Source: Penaeus vannamei
Lineage: Eukaryota; Arthropoda; Malacostraca; Decapoda; Penaeidae
Assembly: GCF_042767895.1 (NCBI RefSeq)
Contig: NC_091565.1
Span: forward strand, 24,032,955 to 24,096,954
Direction of reading: 5' to 3'
DNA length: 64,000 bases
Shown here one piece after another: positions 12,181 through 22,620 of this stretch (position 1 is its first letter; each line of letters opens with the position of its first letter). The position numbers and the translations under genes are program-made. The notes under the pieces were generated by a model, which saw only the letters and a list, made by a program, of their open reading frames with translations, did no database searches and was not told the DNA's origin.

Positions 12181-15100
12181 TTACTTCTTCCCTCTTCCTC
12201 TCCCTCTTCCACTGTTTCCTCTACTGCTGGGTAATCCTTTGCCTTTTACTTTGCCAATTTCTGTCACCTTCTTTTGTCCACCCTTCTTGATCTGTGAATA
12301 AAGGTATAACATTTTCTTAAACATCTACTGAAATAAAATATTAGGGGGTATAGTATATGAAAAGAAATGTATAAATCAGTCAGTTTCATATATCAAACCA
12401 CATACAAAACCCTTCCAATAAGTAATACTTTATGAATCACTCTGACATTACAAGAAACTAGCCTTAATCATGGCATCTGAAGCTACATCATCGGTGTCCT
12501 CTTCATCTTCCTCTACTTCTTCCTCATCATACATGTCATCTCCACCCCTGTTTCCCTTCTTTTTGGATATTTGTACAGAAACATATGGACTTGGCTGGCT
12601 TTCTTTGTTATAAAGGCGTGTGAAGGCAGCTTTGACCTAGAAATATCACATAATGGTTCATTCTGTTTTCCATAATTGTAGGTAACTCTAATTGAGGTAA
12701 TATCTTAAATTTCATTATGTTAATAAGACTGTATGATTAATGATTAATGGCTAAAAGAAATGATATGTGCTAGATACCCGAGGTCATAGACCCATGGTAA
12801 ATTAGTGTGGGAAAAGGATTAAAAATAGGATAGTATGGTGGTGAAAAAGGTAAAGAGCAAATGAAGTAAGGCAGGGATTAGCATAAGAGGGAAGGGGATT
12901 AAGGGTGAAGGGGAATTAAATTAAAAGGAGGGTATCTATGTGTCTGAGGAAGGAAGAGGGAACAATGGGTGCCTGAGAAGTAGGAAGAGAAGAATCCAGG
13001 GAATCAGATAAGGGCCCAAGGAAGGGTTAAGTATCAGAAATAACATCAGGAAGGGAAGGATCTGGGATGGTACACTTGTGATAGATGGGAGTTATATAAG
13101 CAACCAAGAGGGAGCAGAAGAGATAATGGGAAAGAAGGGGGATGGTGCAAATGGATAAGGGGAGGATGGTATAAGTTGGGAAAGGGTGGGAGAAAAGAAG
13201 GGTAGGGGGAATATGATGAGGATGAGGATGGATGTAGAAGGAATAAGAGTAGAGAAATTGAAGGGTGGATGAAGAGCAGCATTCCCTTGGGTCAGGTTAA
13301 GAAAATTTTGGATGTCCCTAAGAGTTTCTGGATGGGAGTTGGGTGGAAAGGTTAGAGAAACAAAGGTTTTTTAAGAGAAGAAAAAGAAGAGGGGTGGAAT
13401 GTTTAGATTGCTTGGTGCAATATGTAAAGTGAGAAGGAAGGATGGTAAGGGATACGGAAAAGAGATACTGGGGGAGATGCTGAAATCAGTAGCAAGAGAA
13501 AATATTTGATGGTGTGCTTCCTATATGGACTTACATAGAGTGAGGCCAAGTTGAATCTTAGAACTGCTACCACAGAATCAGACTTGAAGGTAGGTTAGCT
13601 TCTATAAAATACTTCATACAAGCACCTACAAGTGGCACACATTCATGAATGTGCAGGGCAATCTGAATGCTTTTACTACTAGGTTGAACAATAGAGGGCA
13701 GCAGGTTGTTGGGTGACAGTGCTTAGCAAGGTAGCTAAAATGCAAACATTTCCAAAATTGACGAGGGAGGGATAAATATAATTAAACAGAGCAGGACTCT
13801 CTATCTATATAAACTTTATGGGAGAAGGTCATATCTATGAAAGGTAATCATGACAATGTAGGCATAAAAGTTGGTGGCCTCTTAGAGGAATAGTATAGCA
13901 CTATACTGATACTGCATAACGTCAGAGGTAGGCATATACCTATATAGGCTTTTACTTGTAGCAATCTTGCAAACAAATTACTATGATTTGTGAAACAGTA
14001 TTTGGAGAGATTTTTCTTTCAAAATGTAAATTAACATTTATACATGAAATAGAATTTACATAAAGATTCCCTGGCAATATGCTGTAGTCTAGCAGTACAA
14101 AGTATGTATGTAAAAAATATTATGTTAAAGTTAATTATTTTTTAATATTAGAAAAATAAGCGAAAGTCTTTTTATACTGAAAGTGATACTTCATAATGAA
14201 AATTTAAATAGATGGAAAGACAGAAATTTAAAAATTGGGTTATTGAATGCCCTTCATAAAAAGTTAAAATAGTAATAATGTGACCTCCATGCACTTCTGG
14301 TAAAAAAATGGAAACTGCCAATCACATGCTTCATAAGTGTTTGGACAACTCACCACGCCTTCCAATCCAATTGTTTTTGATTAATAATTTGCAAAGATTA
14401 TGTATGCAAATGACTGAATACAACTCTAAGCAGTTTCCCCATACATACCCAACAACCATTTTTGAAAGAGGGTTTAGTCCTTTTAAATGAGAATGATGCA
14501 AACAACTTAGCCTCATGTGCTTTTTATATATGGACTGTCAAAAAAAAAAAATAAATAAATAATAATTACTAATGCTTTAATAAAAAAGATAAAAACAAAT
14601 AAATAAGAAAAAAATAGGGATGGGATGAGGATAAAAATTATATAAAAGCAGCACAATTCTGTATTCTATAATGGTAAATGCATTAAAGGATGAGGGTGGG
14701 AGGAAGAGAGCAAAGTGTGGAGTAAGGTAGTACTAGTCAGAGGAAAACAACAAGGATGAATAATATTTAGAGAAGGGATGGTATAAAAAGAAAGACTGTG
14801 CAGGAGGAGATGGAGTGGAGGGTGTTGGGAAAGAGGAAGGGATCTATTCTGAAGGTTGAGTAACAGCCCAGGTGGATGATTCCAAATGGATCATGTTGGC
14901 AGCAAGCATCAAGAAAGGGGTAGTAGTAGCAGTGGTTAGAACCGTAATCAAATTAGAGGTAGGGCTTGGGAAACCAGAGAAGGCCATTTCAGTTAGGCTT
15001 GCTCATGAAGGGGTAATCCCCAATGCCCCTAATATGGGTACAAAATCTTCATTATTGGCCATGGTGGGTCTGAAATATGTGGGGAAGACACAAGGGAATA

Positions 15101-15606
15101 TTATGCCCATGGCTCTCTGAGGCCATTCAGCACCAACACAAAGCCAGTCTTTCATCCTTTCAACATGACTCTTATACCTTAGGAAGTGGACAAGAGAGGG
15201 GATTGAAGAAGCTAAGGAAAAGGAAAGAGGAAGAACAAAAAAATTAGCAACCCATGGACTGAAGCCCAAGGTAGGGGCGATCCTAAACTGTGGGCCTCAG
15301 TTTCCCTTTCGTATACTCCTGCATCATAAGAACATGCATTGGTTTAGGGGGGATATCATATGATTATATACAGAAACGTTAGGTATGCTACTAACCTTGC
15401 TATCAACCCTACTCATTGGATCCTTGCTTCCCGGCCACTGACTAAGTTCTAACAAGGATTCCAGGTCCTCTCGCAAGAGATCATAGGTGGTCATAGCTTT
15501 TACAGCATCTTGTACACCATCTTGCCCATGATGGATTAAGGGGTTGATCACAGCATTTCTCAGATGCCCACAATAATCCATTCCAACATCTAATTTAGAA
15601 CCAGAA
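12181..15606 (-). pseudogene. RFC1: Inverted copy of the last three RFC1 exons (probable second allele)
   Basis: Minus-strand copies of exon G (12181-12291), exon F (12463-12636) and exon E (15396-15606, lacking its first three bases at the contig end). Splice sites and reading frames are intact, including the same GC donor. No earlier exons are attached, because the contig ends here. If this is the other haplotype it is not a pseudogene at all but the 3' end of the allelic RFC1; if the palindrome is real it is a promoterless partial copy. Confidence 0.88.
12733..15321 (-). mobile_element. Mirror copy of the ORF2-deleted I-like element
   Basis: Reverse-complement copy of 17955-20545, in the same position relative to the duplicated RFC1 exons. 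A poly-A/AAAT tract near 14540-14570 is 2 bp shorter than in the right arm, a typical microsatellite-length difference between alleles. Confidence 0.8.
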
Positions 15607-16106
15607 NNNNNNNNNNNNNNNNNNNNNNNNNNNNNNNNNNNNNNNNNNNNNNNNNNNNNNNNNNNNNNNNNNNNNNNNNNNNNNNNNNNNNNNNNNNNNN
15701 NNNNNNNNNNNNNNNNNNNNNNNNNNNNNNNNNNNNNNNNNNNNNNNNNNNNNNNNNNNNNNNNNNNNNNNNNNNNNNNNNNNNNNNNNNNNNNNNNNNN
15801 NNNNNNNNNNNNNNNNNNNNNNNNNNNNNNNNNNNNNNNNNNNNNNNNNNNNNNNNNNNNNNNNNNNNNNNNNNNNNNNNNNNNNNNNNNNNNNNNNNNN
15901 NNNNNNNNNNNNNNNNNNNNNNNNNNNNNNNNNNNNNNNNNNNNNNNNNNNNNNNNNNNNNNNNNNNNNNNNNNNNNNNNNNNNNNNNNNNNNNNNNNNN
16001 NNNNNNNNNNNNNNNNNNNNNNNNNNNNNNNNNNNNNNNNNNNNNNNNNNNNNNNNNNNNNNNNNNNNNNNNNNNNNNNNNNNNNNNNNNNNNNNNNNNN
16101 NNNNNN
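15607..16106. other. Assembly gap, 500 N
   Basis: Exactly 500 N. Contig 1 ends in a copy of an RFC1 exon. Contig 2 starts 77 bases before an earlier RFC1 exon in the opposite orientation. The two sides are not natural neighbours of one gene, so the join is suspect. Confidence 0.99.
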
Positions 16107-16183
16107 GAGGGATTACATAGTTGAATGACTATTTTCTGTGAATTAGTTTGTATAATTGTCATAATCATTATCACTGGTTTCAG

Positions 16184-16378
16184 GGGCCAATGATGTCTAT
16201 ATGCTTCCGGGAGGGTATCCAGATTAAACCTGATGCTCTCGATCAGATAATCATAGGCTCAAACCAGGATATAAGGCAGGTTCTTCACCATCTTTCTATG
16301 TGGTCAGCCAATGAAAAAAATCTACAGGTTAATGATATGAAGCGAGAAGCAGAAAAAGCCAAGAAAGACCTGAAAATG
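16184..16378 (+). CDS. RFC1: RFC1 coding exon A (first in window)
   Basis: The acceptor is TTTCAG at 16178-16183 and the donor is GTATGT at 16379. The 65 codons are in phase 0 at both ends and start GPMMSICFREG. They contain the conserved NQDIRQVLHHLSMW helix that ends the AAA+ module. Confidence 0.93.
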
Positions 16379-19300
16379 GTATGTTTTGTGCCTTTTTTGG
16401 GTGTATGATTTTGTTTATTATTTTTTCTGAGTATTAAAATGAAAGGAAAAGCATATTATTACCTTTTGTTGATGATGTGTCCTTTTGCAGGGTCCATGGG
16501 ATGTGTGTAAGAAAGTATTCTCTGAAGCTGACCACAAAACAATGAGTCTCTATGATAAGTCTGACTTGTTCTTCCATGATTATTCCATTGCACCTCTTTT
16601 TGTTCAAGAGAATTATCCAAAGGCTGTTCCACATATTGCTAAGTATGTTGACATTTCAGTTTTAGGTAACCTGTTTTGATGTGATACCCAAATGATAGTA
16701 AAAAGTAATATGAATATATAAGGAAACATACAAGTATTTTGGCAAGTTATTATTACTAACACCACACTTTTTCAAAAGGGGTAATCGTCGTGTGACTTTG
16801 GAACAGCTTGCCAAAACTGCAGGCAGTCTTGCAGATGGAGACTTAGTAGAGAAAGCCATTAGGTCTAAAAATGCATGGTCTCTCCTTCCTACTCAGGTAA
16901 GACAGCAAACATTGAATTTTCCATAAAGGGAACAAGAAAGAAAAAGGATCCATGAAAATGAATGAAAATGAAAAGAGTACACTGAAAATCAGTACACTAT
17001 TCACCATAGAAGTGAATATAGACCAATATTCCTATGGGAGAAAGAACCTTGTAAAATAGCTATCAACTTTATGTGCATAGTACATATATGTGTATATGTA
17101 TATAAATATTGTTAAATTTAAAGTAAAGCATGAGAGGAATGTTGGAGAGAGACAGAAATATATATTTTTTGTTTATATACTGTCTACAGAACACTGCTTT
17201 ATGTATTTCTTTAATGATTTTAGTGATATTTGAATTTTTCATGCATTATAATCTGCGTTTTTACATAATAGATTTCATAAATGTATTCAGCAAATTACTC
17301 TTTTTTCACTTACTATTTTACTATGTATGAGTACTACTCAGTAAGATGTCTTGTTTTTCTAGGCAATGTTCAGCAGTGTTTTGCCAGGAGAATATATGTC
17401 TGGGCATTTAGCTGGACAGATTGAATTCCCACGATGGCTGGGCAACAACAGTCGTCGCAACAAATTTGATCGCATCATGCAAGAGCTCCAAATGCACATG
17501 AGGCTTAAGTATGCAATACTTAAAGATTTCATAAATAAGATAAATAAAAGAAAATACCAGTACAAAGATAGAAAAAAAACATATGGTGCTTATTATGACA
17601 TAAATGAATAGTTGTAATTTTCAAAAACAATTTAAAAATTATTAAAATTGCCATTGTATACTGCAGGATTTCTGGTTCTAAATTAGATGTTGGAATGGAT
17701 TATTGTGGGCATCTGAGAAATGCTGTGATCAACCCCTTAATCCATCATGGGCAAGATGGTGTACAAGATGCTGTAAAAGCTATGACCACCTATGATCTCT
17801 TGCGAGAGGACCTGGAATCCTTGTTAGAACTTAGTCAGTGGCCGGGAAGCAAGGATCCAATGAGTAGGGTTGATAGCAAGGTTAGTAGCATACCTAACGT
17901 TTCTGTATATAATCATATGATATCCCCCCTAAACCAATGCATGTTCTTATGATGCAGGAGTATACGAAAGGGAAACTGAGGCCCACAGTTTAGGATCGCC
18001 CCTACCTTGGGCTTCAGTCCATGGGTTGCTAATTTTTTTGTTCTTCCTCTTTCCTTTTCCTTAGCTTCTTCAATCCCCTCTCTTGTCCACTTCCTAAGGT
18101 ATAAGAGTCATGTTGAAAGGATGAAAGACTGGCTTTGTGTTGGTGCTGAATGGCCTCAGAGAGCCATGGGCATAATATTCCCTTGTGTCTTCCCCACATA
18201 TTTCAGACCCACCATGGCCAATAATGAAGATTTTGTACCCATATTAGGGGCATTGGGGATTACCCCTTCATGAGCAAGCCTAACTGAAATGGCCTTCTCT
18301 GGTTTCCCAAGCCCTACCTCTAATTTGATTACGGTTCTAACCACTGCTACTACTACCCCTTTCTTGATGCTTGCTGCCAACATGATCCATTTGGAATCAT
18401 CCACCTGGGCTGTTACTCAACCTTCAGAATAGATCCCTTCCTCTTTCCCAACACCCTCCACTCCATCTCCTCCTGCACAGTCTTTCTTTTTATACCATCC
18501 CTTCTCTAAATATTATTCATCCTTGTTGTTTTCCTCTGACTAGTACTACCTTACTCCACACTTTGCTCTCTTCCTCCCACCCTCATCCTTTAATGCATTT
18601 ACCATTATAGAATACAGAATTGTGCTGCTTTTATATAATTTTTATCCTCATCCCATCCCTATTTTTTTCTTATTTATTTGTTTTTATCTTTTTTATTAAA
18701 GCATTAGTAATTATTATTTAATTTTTTTTTTTTTTTTTGACAGTCCATATATAAAAAGCACATGAGGCTAAGTTGTTTGCATCATTCTCATTTAAAAGGA
18801 CTAAACCCTCTTTCAAAAATGGTTGTTGGGTATGTATGGGGAAACTGCTTAGAGTTGTATTCAGTCATTTGCATACATAATCTTTGCAAATTATTAATCA
18901 AAAACAATTGGATTGGAAGGCGTGGTGAGTTGTCCAAACACTTATGAAGCATGTGATTGGCAGTTTCCATTTTTTTACCAGAAGTGCATGGAGGTCACAT
19001 TATTACTATTTTAACTTTTTATGAAGGGCATTCAATAACCCAATTTTTAAATTTCTGTCTTTCCATCTATTTAAATTTTCATTATGAAGTATCACTTTCA
19101 GTATAAAAAGACTTTCGCTTATTTTTCTAATATTAAAAAATAATTAACTTTAACATAATATTTTTTACATACATACTTTGTACTGCTAGACTACAGCATA
19201 TTACCAGGGAATCTTTATGTAAATTCTATTTCATGTATAAATGTTAATTTACATTTTGAAAGAAAAATCTCTCCAAATACTGTTTCACAAATCATAGTAA

Positions 19301-21097
19301 TTTGTTTGCAAGATTGCTACAAGTAAAAGCCTATATAGGTATATGCCTACCTCTGACGTTATGCAGTATCAGTATAGTGCTATACTATTCCTCTAAGAGG
19401 CCACCAACTTTTATGCCTACATTGTCATGATTACCTTTCATAGATATGACCTTCTCCCATAAAGTTTATATAGATAGAGAGTCCTGCTCTGTTTAATTAT
19501 ATTTATCCCTCCCTCGTCAATTTTGGAAATGTTTGCATTTTAGCTACCTTGCTAAGCACTGTCACCCAACAACCTGCTGCCCTCTATTGTTCAACCTAGT
19601 AGTAAAAGCATTCAGATTGCCCTGCACATTCATGAATGTGTGCCACTTGTAGGTGCTTGTATGAAGTATTTTATAGAAGCTAACCTACCTTCAAGTCTGA
19701 TTCTGTGGTAGCAGTTCTAAGATTCAACTTGGCCTCACTCTATGTAAGTCCATATAGGAAGCACACCATCAAATATTTTCTCTTGCTACTGATTTCAGCA
19801 TCTCCCCCAGTATCTCTTTTCCGTATCCCTTACCATCCTTCCTTCTCACTTTACATATTGCACCAAGCAATCTAAACATTCCACCCCTCTTCTTTTTCTT
19901 CTCTTAAAAAACCTTTGTTTCTCTAACCTTTCCACCCAACTCCCATCCAGAAACTCTTAGGGACATCCAAAATTTTCTTAACCTGACCCAAGGGAATGCT
20001 GCTCTTCATCCACCCTTCAATTTCTCTACTCTTATTCCTTCTACATCCATCCTCATCCTCATCATATTCCCCCTACCCTTCTTTTCTCCCACCCTTTCCC
20101 AACTTATACCATCCTCCCCTTATCCATTTGCACCATCCCCCTTCTTTCCCATTATCTCTTCTGCTCCCTCTTGGTTGCTTATATAACTCCCATCTATCAC
20201 AAGTGTACCATCCCAGATCCTTCCCTTCCTGATGTTATTTCTGATACTTAACCCTTCCTTGGGCCCTTATCTGATTCCCTGGATTCTTCTCTTCCTACTT
20301 CTCAGGCACCCATTGTTCCCTCTTCCTTCCTCAGACACATAGATACCCTCCTTTTAATTTAATTCCCCTTCACCCTTAATCCCCTTCCCTCTTATGCTAA
20401 TCCCTGCCTTACTTCATTTGCTCTTTACCTTTTTCACCACCATACTATCCTATTTTTAATCCTTTTCCCACACTAATTTACCATGGGTCTATGACCTCGG
20501 GTATCTAGCACATATCATTTCTTTTAGCCATTAATCATTAATCATACAGTCTTATTAACATAATGAAATTTAAGATATTACCTCAATTAGAGTTACCTAC
20601 AATTATGGAAAACAGAATGAACCATTATGTGATATTTCTAGGTCAAAGCTGCCTTCACACGCCTTTATAACAAAGAAAGCCAGCCAAGTCCATATGTTTC
20701 TGTACAAATATCCAAAAAGAAGGGAAACAGGGGTGGAGATGACATGTATGATGAGGAAGAAGTAGAGGAAGATGAAGAGGACACCGATGATGTAGCTTCA
20801 GATGCCATGATTAAGGCTAGTTTCTTGTAATGTCAGAGTGATTCATAAAGTATTACTTATTGGAAGGGTTTTGTATGTGGTTTGATATATGAAACTGACT
20901 GATTTATACATTTCTTTTCATATACTATACCCCCTAATATTTTATTTCAGTAGATGTTTAAGAAAATGTTATACCTTTATTCACAGATCAAGAAGGGTGG
21001 ACAAAAGAAGGTGACAGAAATTGGCAAAGTAAAAGGCAAAGGATTACCCAGCAGTAGAGGAAACAGTGGAAGAGGGAGAGGAAGAGGGAAGAAGTAA
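16184..21097 (+). CDS. RFC1: Replication factor C subunit 1, 3' part (seven coding exons)
   Basis: Large subunit of the clamp loader that opens PCNA and loads it on primer-template DNA in the nucleus. Exons 16184-16378, 16491-16642, 16779-16896, 17363-17508, 17667-17880, 20642-20815 and 20987-21097 join in phase to 369 codons plus TAA. Visible landmarks are NQDIRQVLHHLSMW (end of the AAA+ lid region), then SLYDKSDLFFHDYSIAPLFV and AWSLLP of the RFC1-specific C-terminal domain. An acidic stretch follows, ending in DAMIK, then a basic Gly/Arg/Lys tail. This matches the last third of animal RFC1 (about 1,100-1,150 residues in vertebrates). The 5' exons are absent because contig 2 begins in an intron. 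Introns are GT-AG except the last, which needs a GC donor. Identification rests on recognition of the family, not a search. Confidence 0.93.
16491..16642 (+). CDS. RFC1: RFC1 coding exon B
   Basis: The acceptor is CTTTTGCAG and the donor is GTATGT after AA (phase 2). Encodes GPWDVCKKVF followed by the strongly conserved KSDLFFHDYSIAPLFVQENY motif that opens the RFC1 C-terminal domain. Confidence 0.94.
16779..16896 (+). CDS. RFC1: RFC1 coding exon C
   Basis: The acceptor TTTTTCAAAAG is polypyrimidine-poor next to the AG but is the only in-phase choice. The donor is GTAAGA. Encodes a segment ending SKNAWSLLPTQ, which matches the family's conserved W-S-L-L-P block. Confidence 0.9.
17363..17508 (+). 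CDS. RFC1: RFC1 coding exon D
   Basis: The acceptor is TTTTTCTAG and the donor is GTATGC after AA (phase 2). Encodes MFSSVLPGEYMSGHL, then FPRWLGNNSRRNKFDRI, as expected between the conserved SVLPGE and FP-WLG motifs of RFC1. Confidence 0.92.
17667..17880 (+). CDS. RFC1: RFC1 coding exon E (duplicated in left arm)
   Basis: The acceptor is ACTGCAG and the donor is GTTAGT. Encodes the MDYCGHLRNAVINPLI and GVQDAVKAMTTYDLLREDLE segments of the C-terminal domain. The inverted duplication begins three bases into this exon. Confidence 0.93.
17955..20545 (+). mobile_element. I-like non-LTR retrotransposon, ORF2-deleted copy in RFC1 intron
   Basis: Inserted in sense in the RFC1 intron between exons E and F. 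It starts with the family 5' UTR (GGAAACTGAGGCCCA, later AGTCATGTTGAAAGGATGAA). The ORF1 start follows at 18214 (MANNEDFVPILGALG), stopping at 18273. A decayed knuckle region lies at about 19380-19760, then the Pro/Ser-rich ORF1 tail, then the family 3' end at about 20490-20545 (TCTAGCACATA, then repeated ATTAATC). All endonuclease, reverse transcriptase and RNase H sequence is missing, so it could only have moved in trans. An AT-rich stretch interrupts ORF1. Confidence 0.8.
18560..19370. other. AT-rich unidentified insertion within the intronic element
   Basis: About 0.8 kb of AT-rich sequence separates the ORF1 N-terminal region from the decayed knuckle region. It contains a long T tract (about 18720-18739). 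I saw no terminal inverted repeats or credible coding frames; the short frames here look like chance. It is either a separate insertion or unalignable decayed ORF1. The mirror copy is at about 13908-14718. Confidence 0.4.
20642..20815 (+). CDS. RFC1: RFC1 coding exon F (acidic linker, GC donor)
   Basis: The acceptor TTTCTAG is in phase with exon E across a 2.76-kb intron filled largely by a retrotransposon. Encodes VKAAFTRLYNKE, then an Asp/Glu-rich run, then SDAMIK. The proposed donor is AAG|GCTAGT. Without it, translation would stop at TAA 20828-20830 after only ASFL, and the basic tail in exon G would be lost. Confidence 0.85.
20987..21097 (+). CDS. RFC1: RFC1 terminal coding exon G (basic tail)
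   Basis: The acceptor is ATTCACAG. The reading frame IKKGGQKKVTEIGKVKGKG continues to GRGRGRGKK and a TAA at 21095-21097. The Lys/Arg/Gly-rich end resembles the lysine-rich C-terminus of RFC1 orthologues. It is probably nuclear-localising or DNA-contacting (inference). Confidence 0.8.
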   Translation: MKKGGQKKVTEIGKVKGKGLPSSRGNSGRGRGRGKK

Positions 21098-21315
21098 GAA
21101 GTAAGAGATAATAGGGATGATGGAAGCATGTTAGTGTCAGTATTTCTGTAAGGTGTTACAGATTTATATAAGAGTTCTTTGAAATTCACTTGAATTAGTA
21201 TGATATTCTTTTGGAAAGTATTGAAACTGTAATGAGAAGTAAAAGCTATCTGTAGCTGCTGAAAATATGCAAAAAAATATATTATTTGAAGAAAGAGAAA
21301 TCCTAGTTTTGTTCA

Positions 21316-22273
21316 ATGGTTACAGAAAATGAAATTATTAACAAGACACAACTACTCATTAACCTATGTGTAGGTGCAGACAGATACAAACATTTAAGTG
21401 AAAAGTTAGTTTTGACATCAAGTACAATAAAGTATTTTATATATTCATAAGGACAATTGTGTAAAAAAAGAAAAAAAGGATTTTTTAGCTTTAGGTGTCA
21501 TATATAATGCTGGTGTGTCTATACTATATTTAACTTGTTTCATTGTCAGATTGATGGTAGTGAAGCTGTAAACATCTTTAGATGTGTACTTCATACTAAA
21601 TACATACCAGATTTTGTAGGTATGTCATTTGTCATAATTAAAGTAAATCAGTCATTAAGTTCTAACCAAGAAACCAGGTATTCAGTGGAATTCCCATGTC
21701 TTTCCCTAGAGAATATTCCATATAAGTAGTAAAACATATATCAGTATCATAAAATGTTTTGCTTATACATTTTTCTAAATATATTCTTGTTTTACTCACT
21801 TTCAGTAAAAATCCTGTTTAGAATTCTAATGTTGAATCCAAGGCATGGAGATTTAGTGGATTTCAACAATATTTGTAGTATGGTGATCCATTAGGATGTG
21901 CCCCATTGTTTTTATACATATATAAATAAAATCTTCCTGTATTTGAAATTGCAAGTTGTTATTAAAGCGTGAACTTGATATGGTTGATGTTGAGGCTAAT
22001 TTATTAATCAGACCAATTTTACATACTGAAGAAAGTGTACCTGCCAAGCATGGGTCATCTTTAGCATTCAAATTAACCATTAACCATCCACCATCACAAA
22101 CATCACTGCAATGGCCAAGTATGCTAAGTGAAACTGGAAATCTATTAGATCTTGGCTACAGAGTATCCTCTTCGATGAAAGTATGGAATAGTTGTAAAGA
22201 GCTAGACTATATTCAAATTTTCCATAACTTTACATCCCATCTTTGTCACGTGGTATTTTTTATAAAGATGTAG
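21316..22273 (+). CDS. Tentative unidentified gene downstream of RFC1
   Basis: I do not recognise this product. A model with compatible phases is possible: 21316 (ATG, MVTENEIINKTQLL...) to about 21369 with a GTAGGT donor; 21550-21619 (IDGSEAVNIFRCVLHTKYIP) between good CAG acceptor and GTATGT donor sites; 21806-21882 (KILFRILMLNPRHGD); and 21956 or 21968-22273, a 105-codon open stretch containing MVDVEANLLIRPIL and SLAFKLTINHPP. The last exon runs to a TAG six bases before retrotransposon sequence, so the true 3' end may have been replaced. The model overlaps the RFC1 3' UTR and the 21882 donor (GTGATC) is weak. It may be chance open sequence. Confidence 0.25.
21426..21431 (+). promoter_or_regulatory. 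Poly(A) signal of RFC1
   Basis: AATAAA lies 329 bases after the RFC1 stop codon in AT-rich sequence, followed by a T-rich and GT-containing stretch at 21480-21520. It gives a 3' UTR of about 350 bases. The mirror copy lies near 11847-11852. Confidence 0.6.
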
Positions 22274-22299
22274 TATTTAAGATTTCGTATTATTGTCCT

Positions 22300-22620
22300 C
22301 TTCCCCATCCCGTTTTCGTTGTTGTCCTGGGGATTATAAGACGGAGACTTGAGGCCCATTGTTGGGGATCATCCTGACCTTTAAACCTTGGCCCTCGACT
22401 CAACTAATTTTGCTTGGTCTTTTCTACTCCCCCTTTCCTTTTCCTTCGCCCCTCCCCAATCCCTTGCCCGTTGTTGTTGTGGGGGGCTTTGGAGACTGAG
22501 ACCCGAGGCGGGGGATCTCCCCCCTCTTATCTTTCCCAATCTAATTGCTAAGATGTAAGAGTCGTGTTGAAAGGATGAAAGGTTGACCTCGTGCCAATCA
22601 TAAAGGAGTGGAGATTGGGA
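22300..22620 (+). mobile_element. Two tandem 5' UTR modules of the I-like family
   Basis: Two successive copies of the family leader. One starts GTTGTTGTCCTGGGG and the other CCCGTTGTTGTTGTGGGG. Each is followed by GAGACT-GAGGCCC-like sequence, and the second continues to AGTCGTGTTGAAAGGATGAA. The leader then stops at about 22610, where sequence of the opposite strand begins. Confidence 0.7.

Larger units (their letters stand above)
1..15606. repeat. Left arm of a 15.6-kb inverted duplication (contig 1)
   Basis: Every feature in this segment recurs in reverse complement at 17670-33258. Left plus right coordinates add to 33259 in the outer part, then 33262, 33269 and 33278 after indels of 3, 7 and 9 bp (extra bases in this arm), and 33276 after a 2-bp poly-A length difference near 14.55 kb. 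The arm ends abruptly at the N gap inside an RFC1 exon. It starts at the window edge, so its true left end is unseen. The near identity and gap-bounded end fit an alternative haplotype contig better than an ancient palindrome. Confidence 0.95.

Noticed and set aside
15590..16174. Open frames that pass through N runs (also at 34580-35574 and 59537-60198)
   Set aside because: Undetermined bases cannot support a reading frame.
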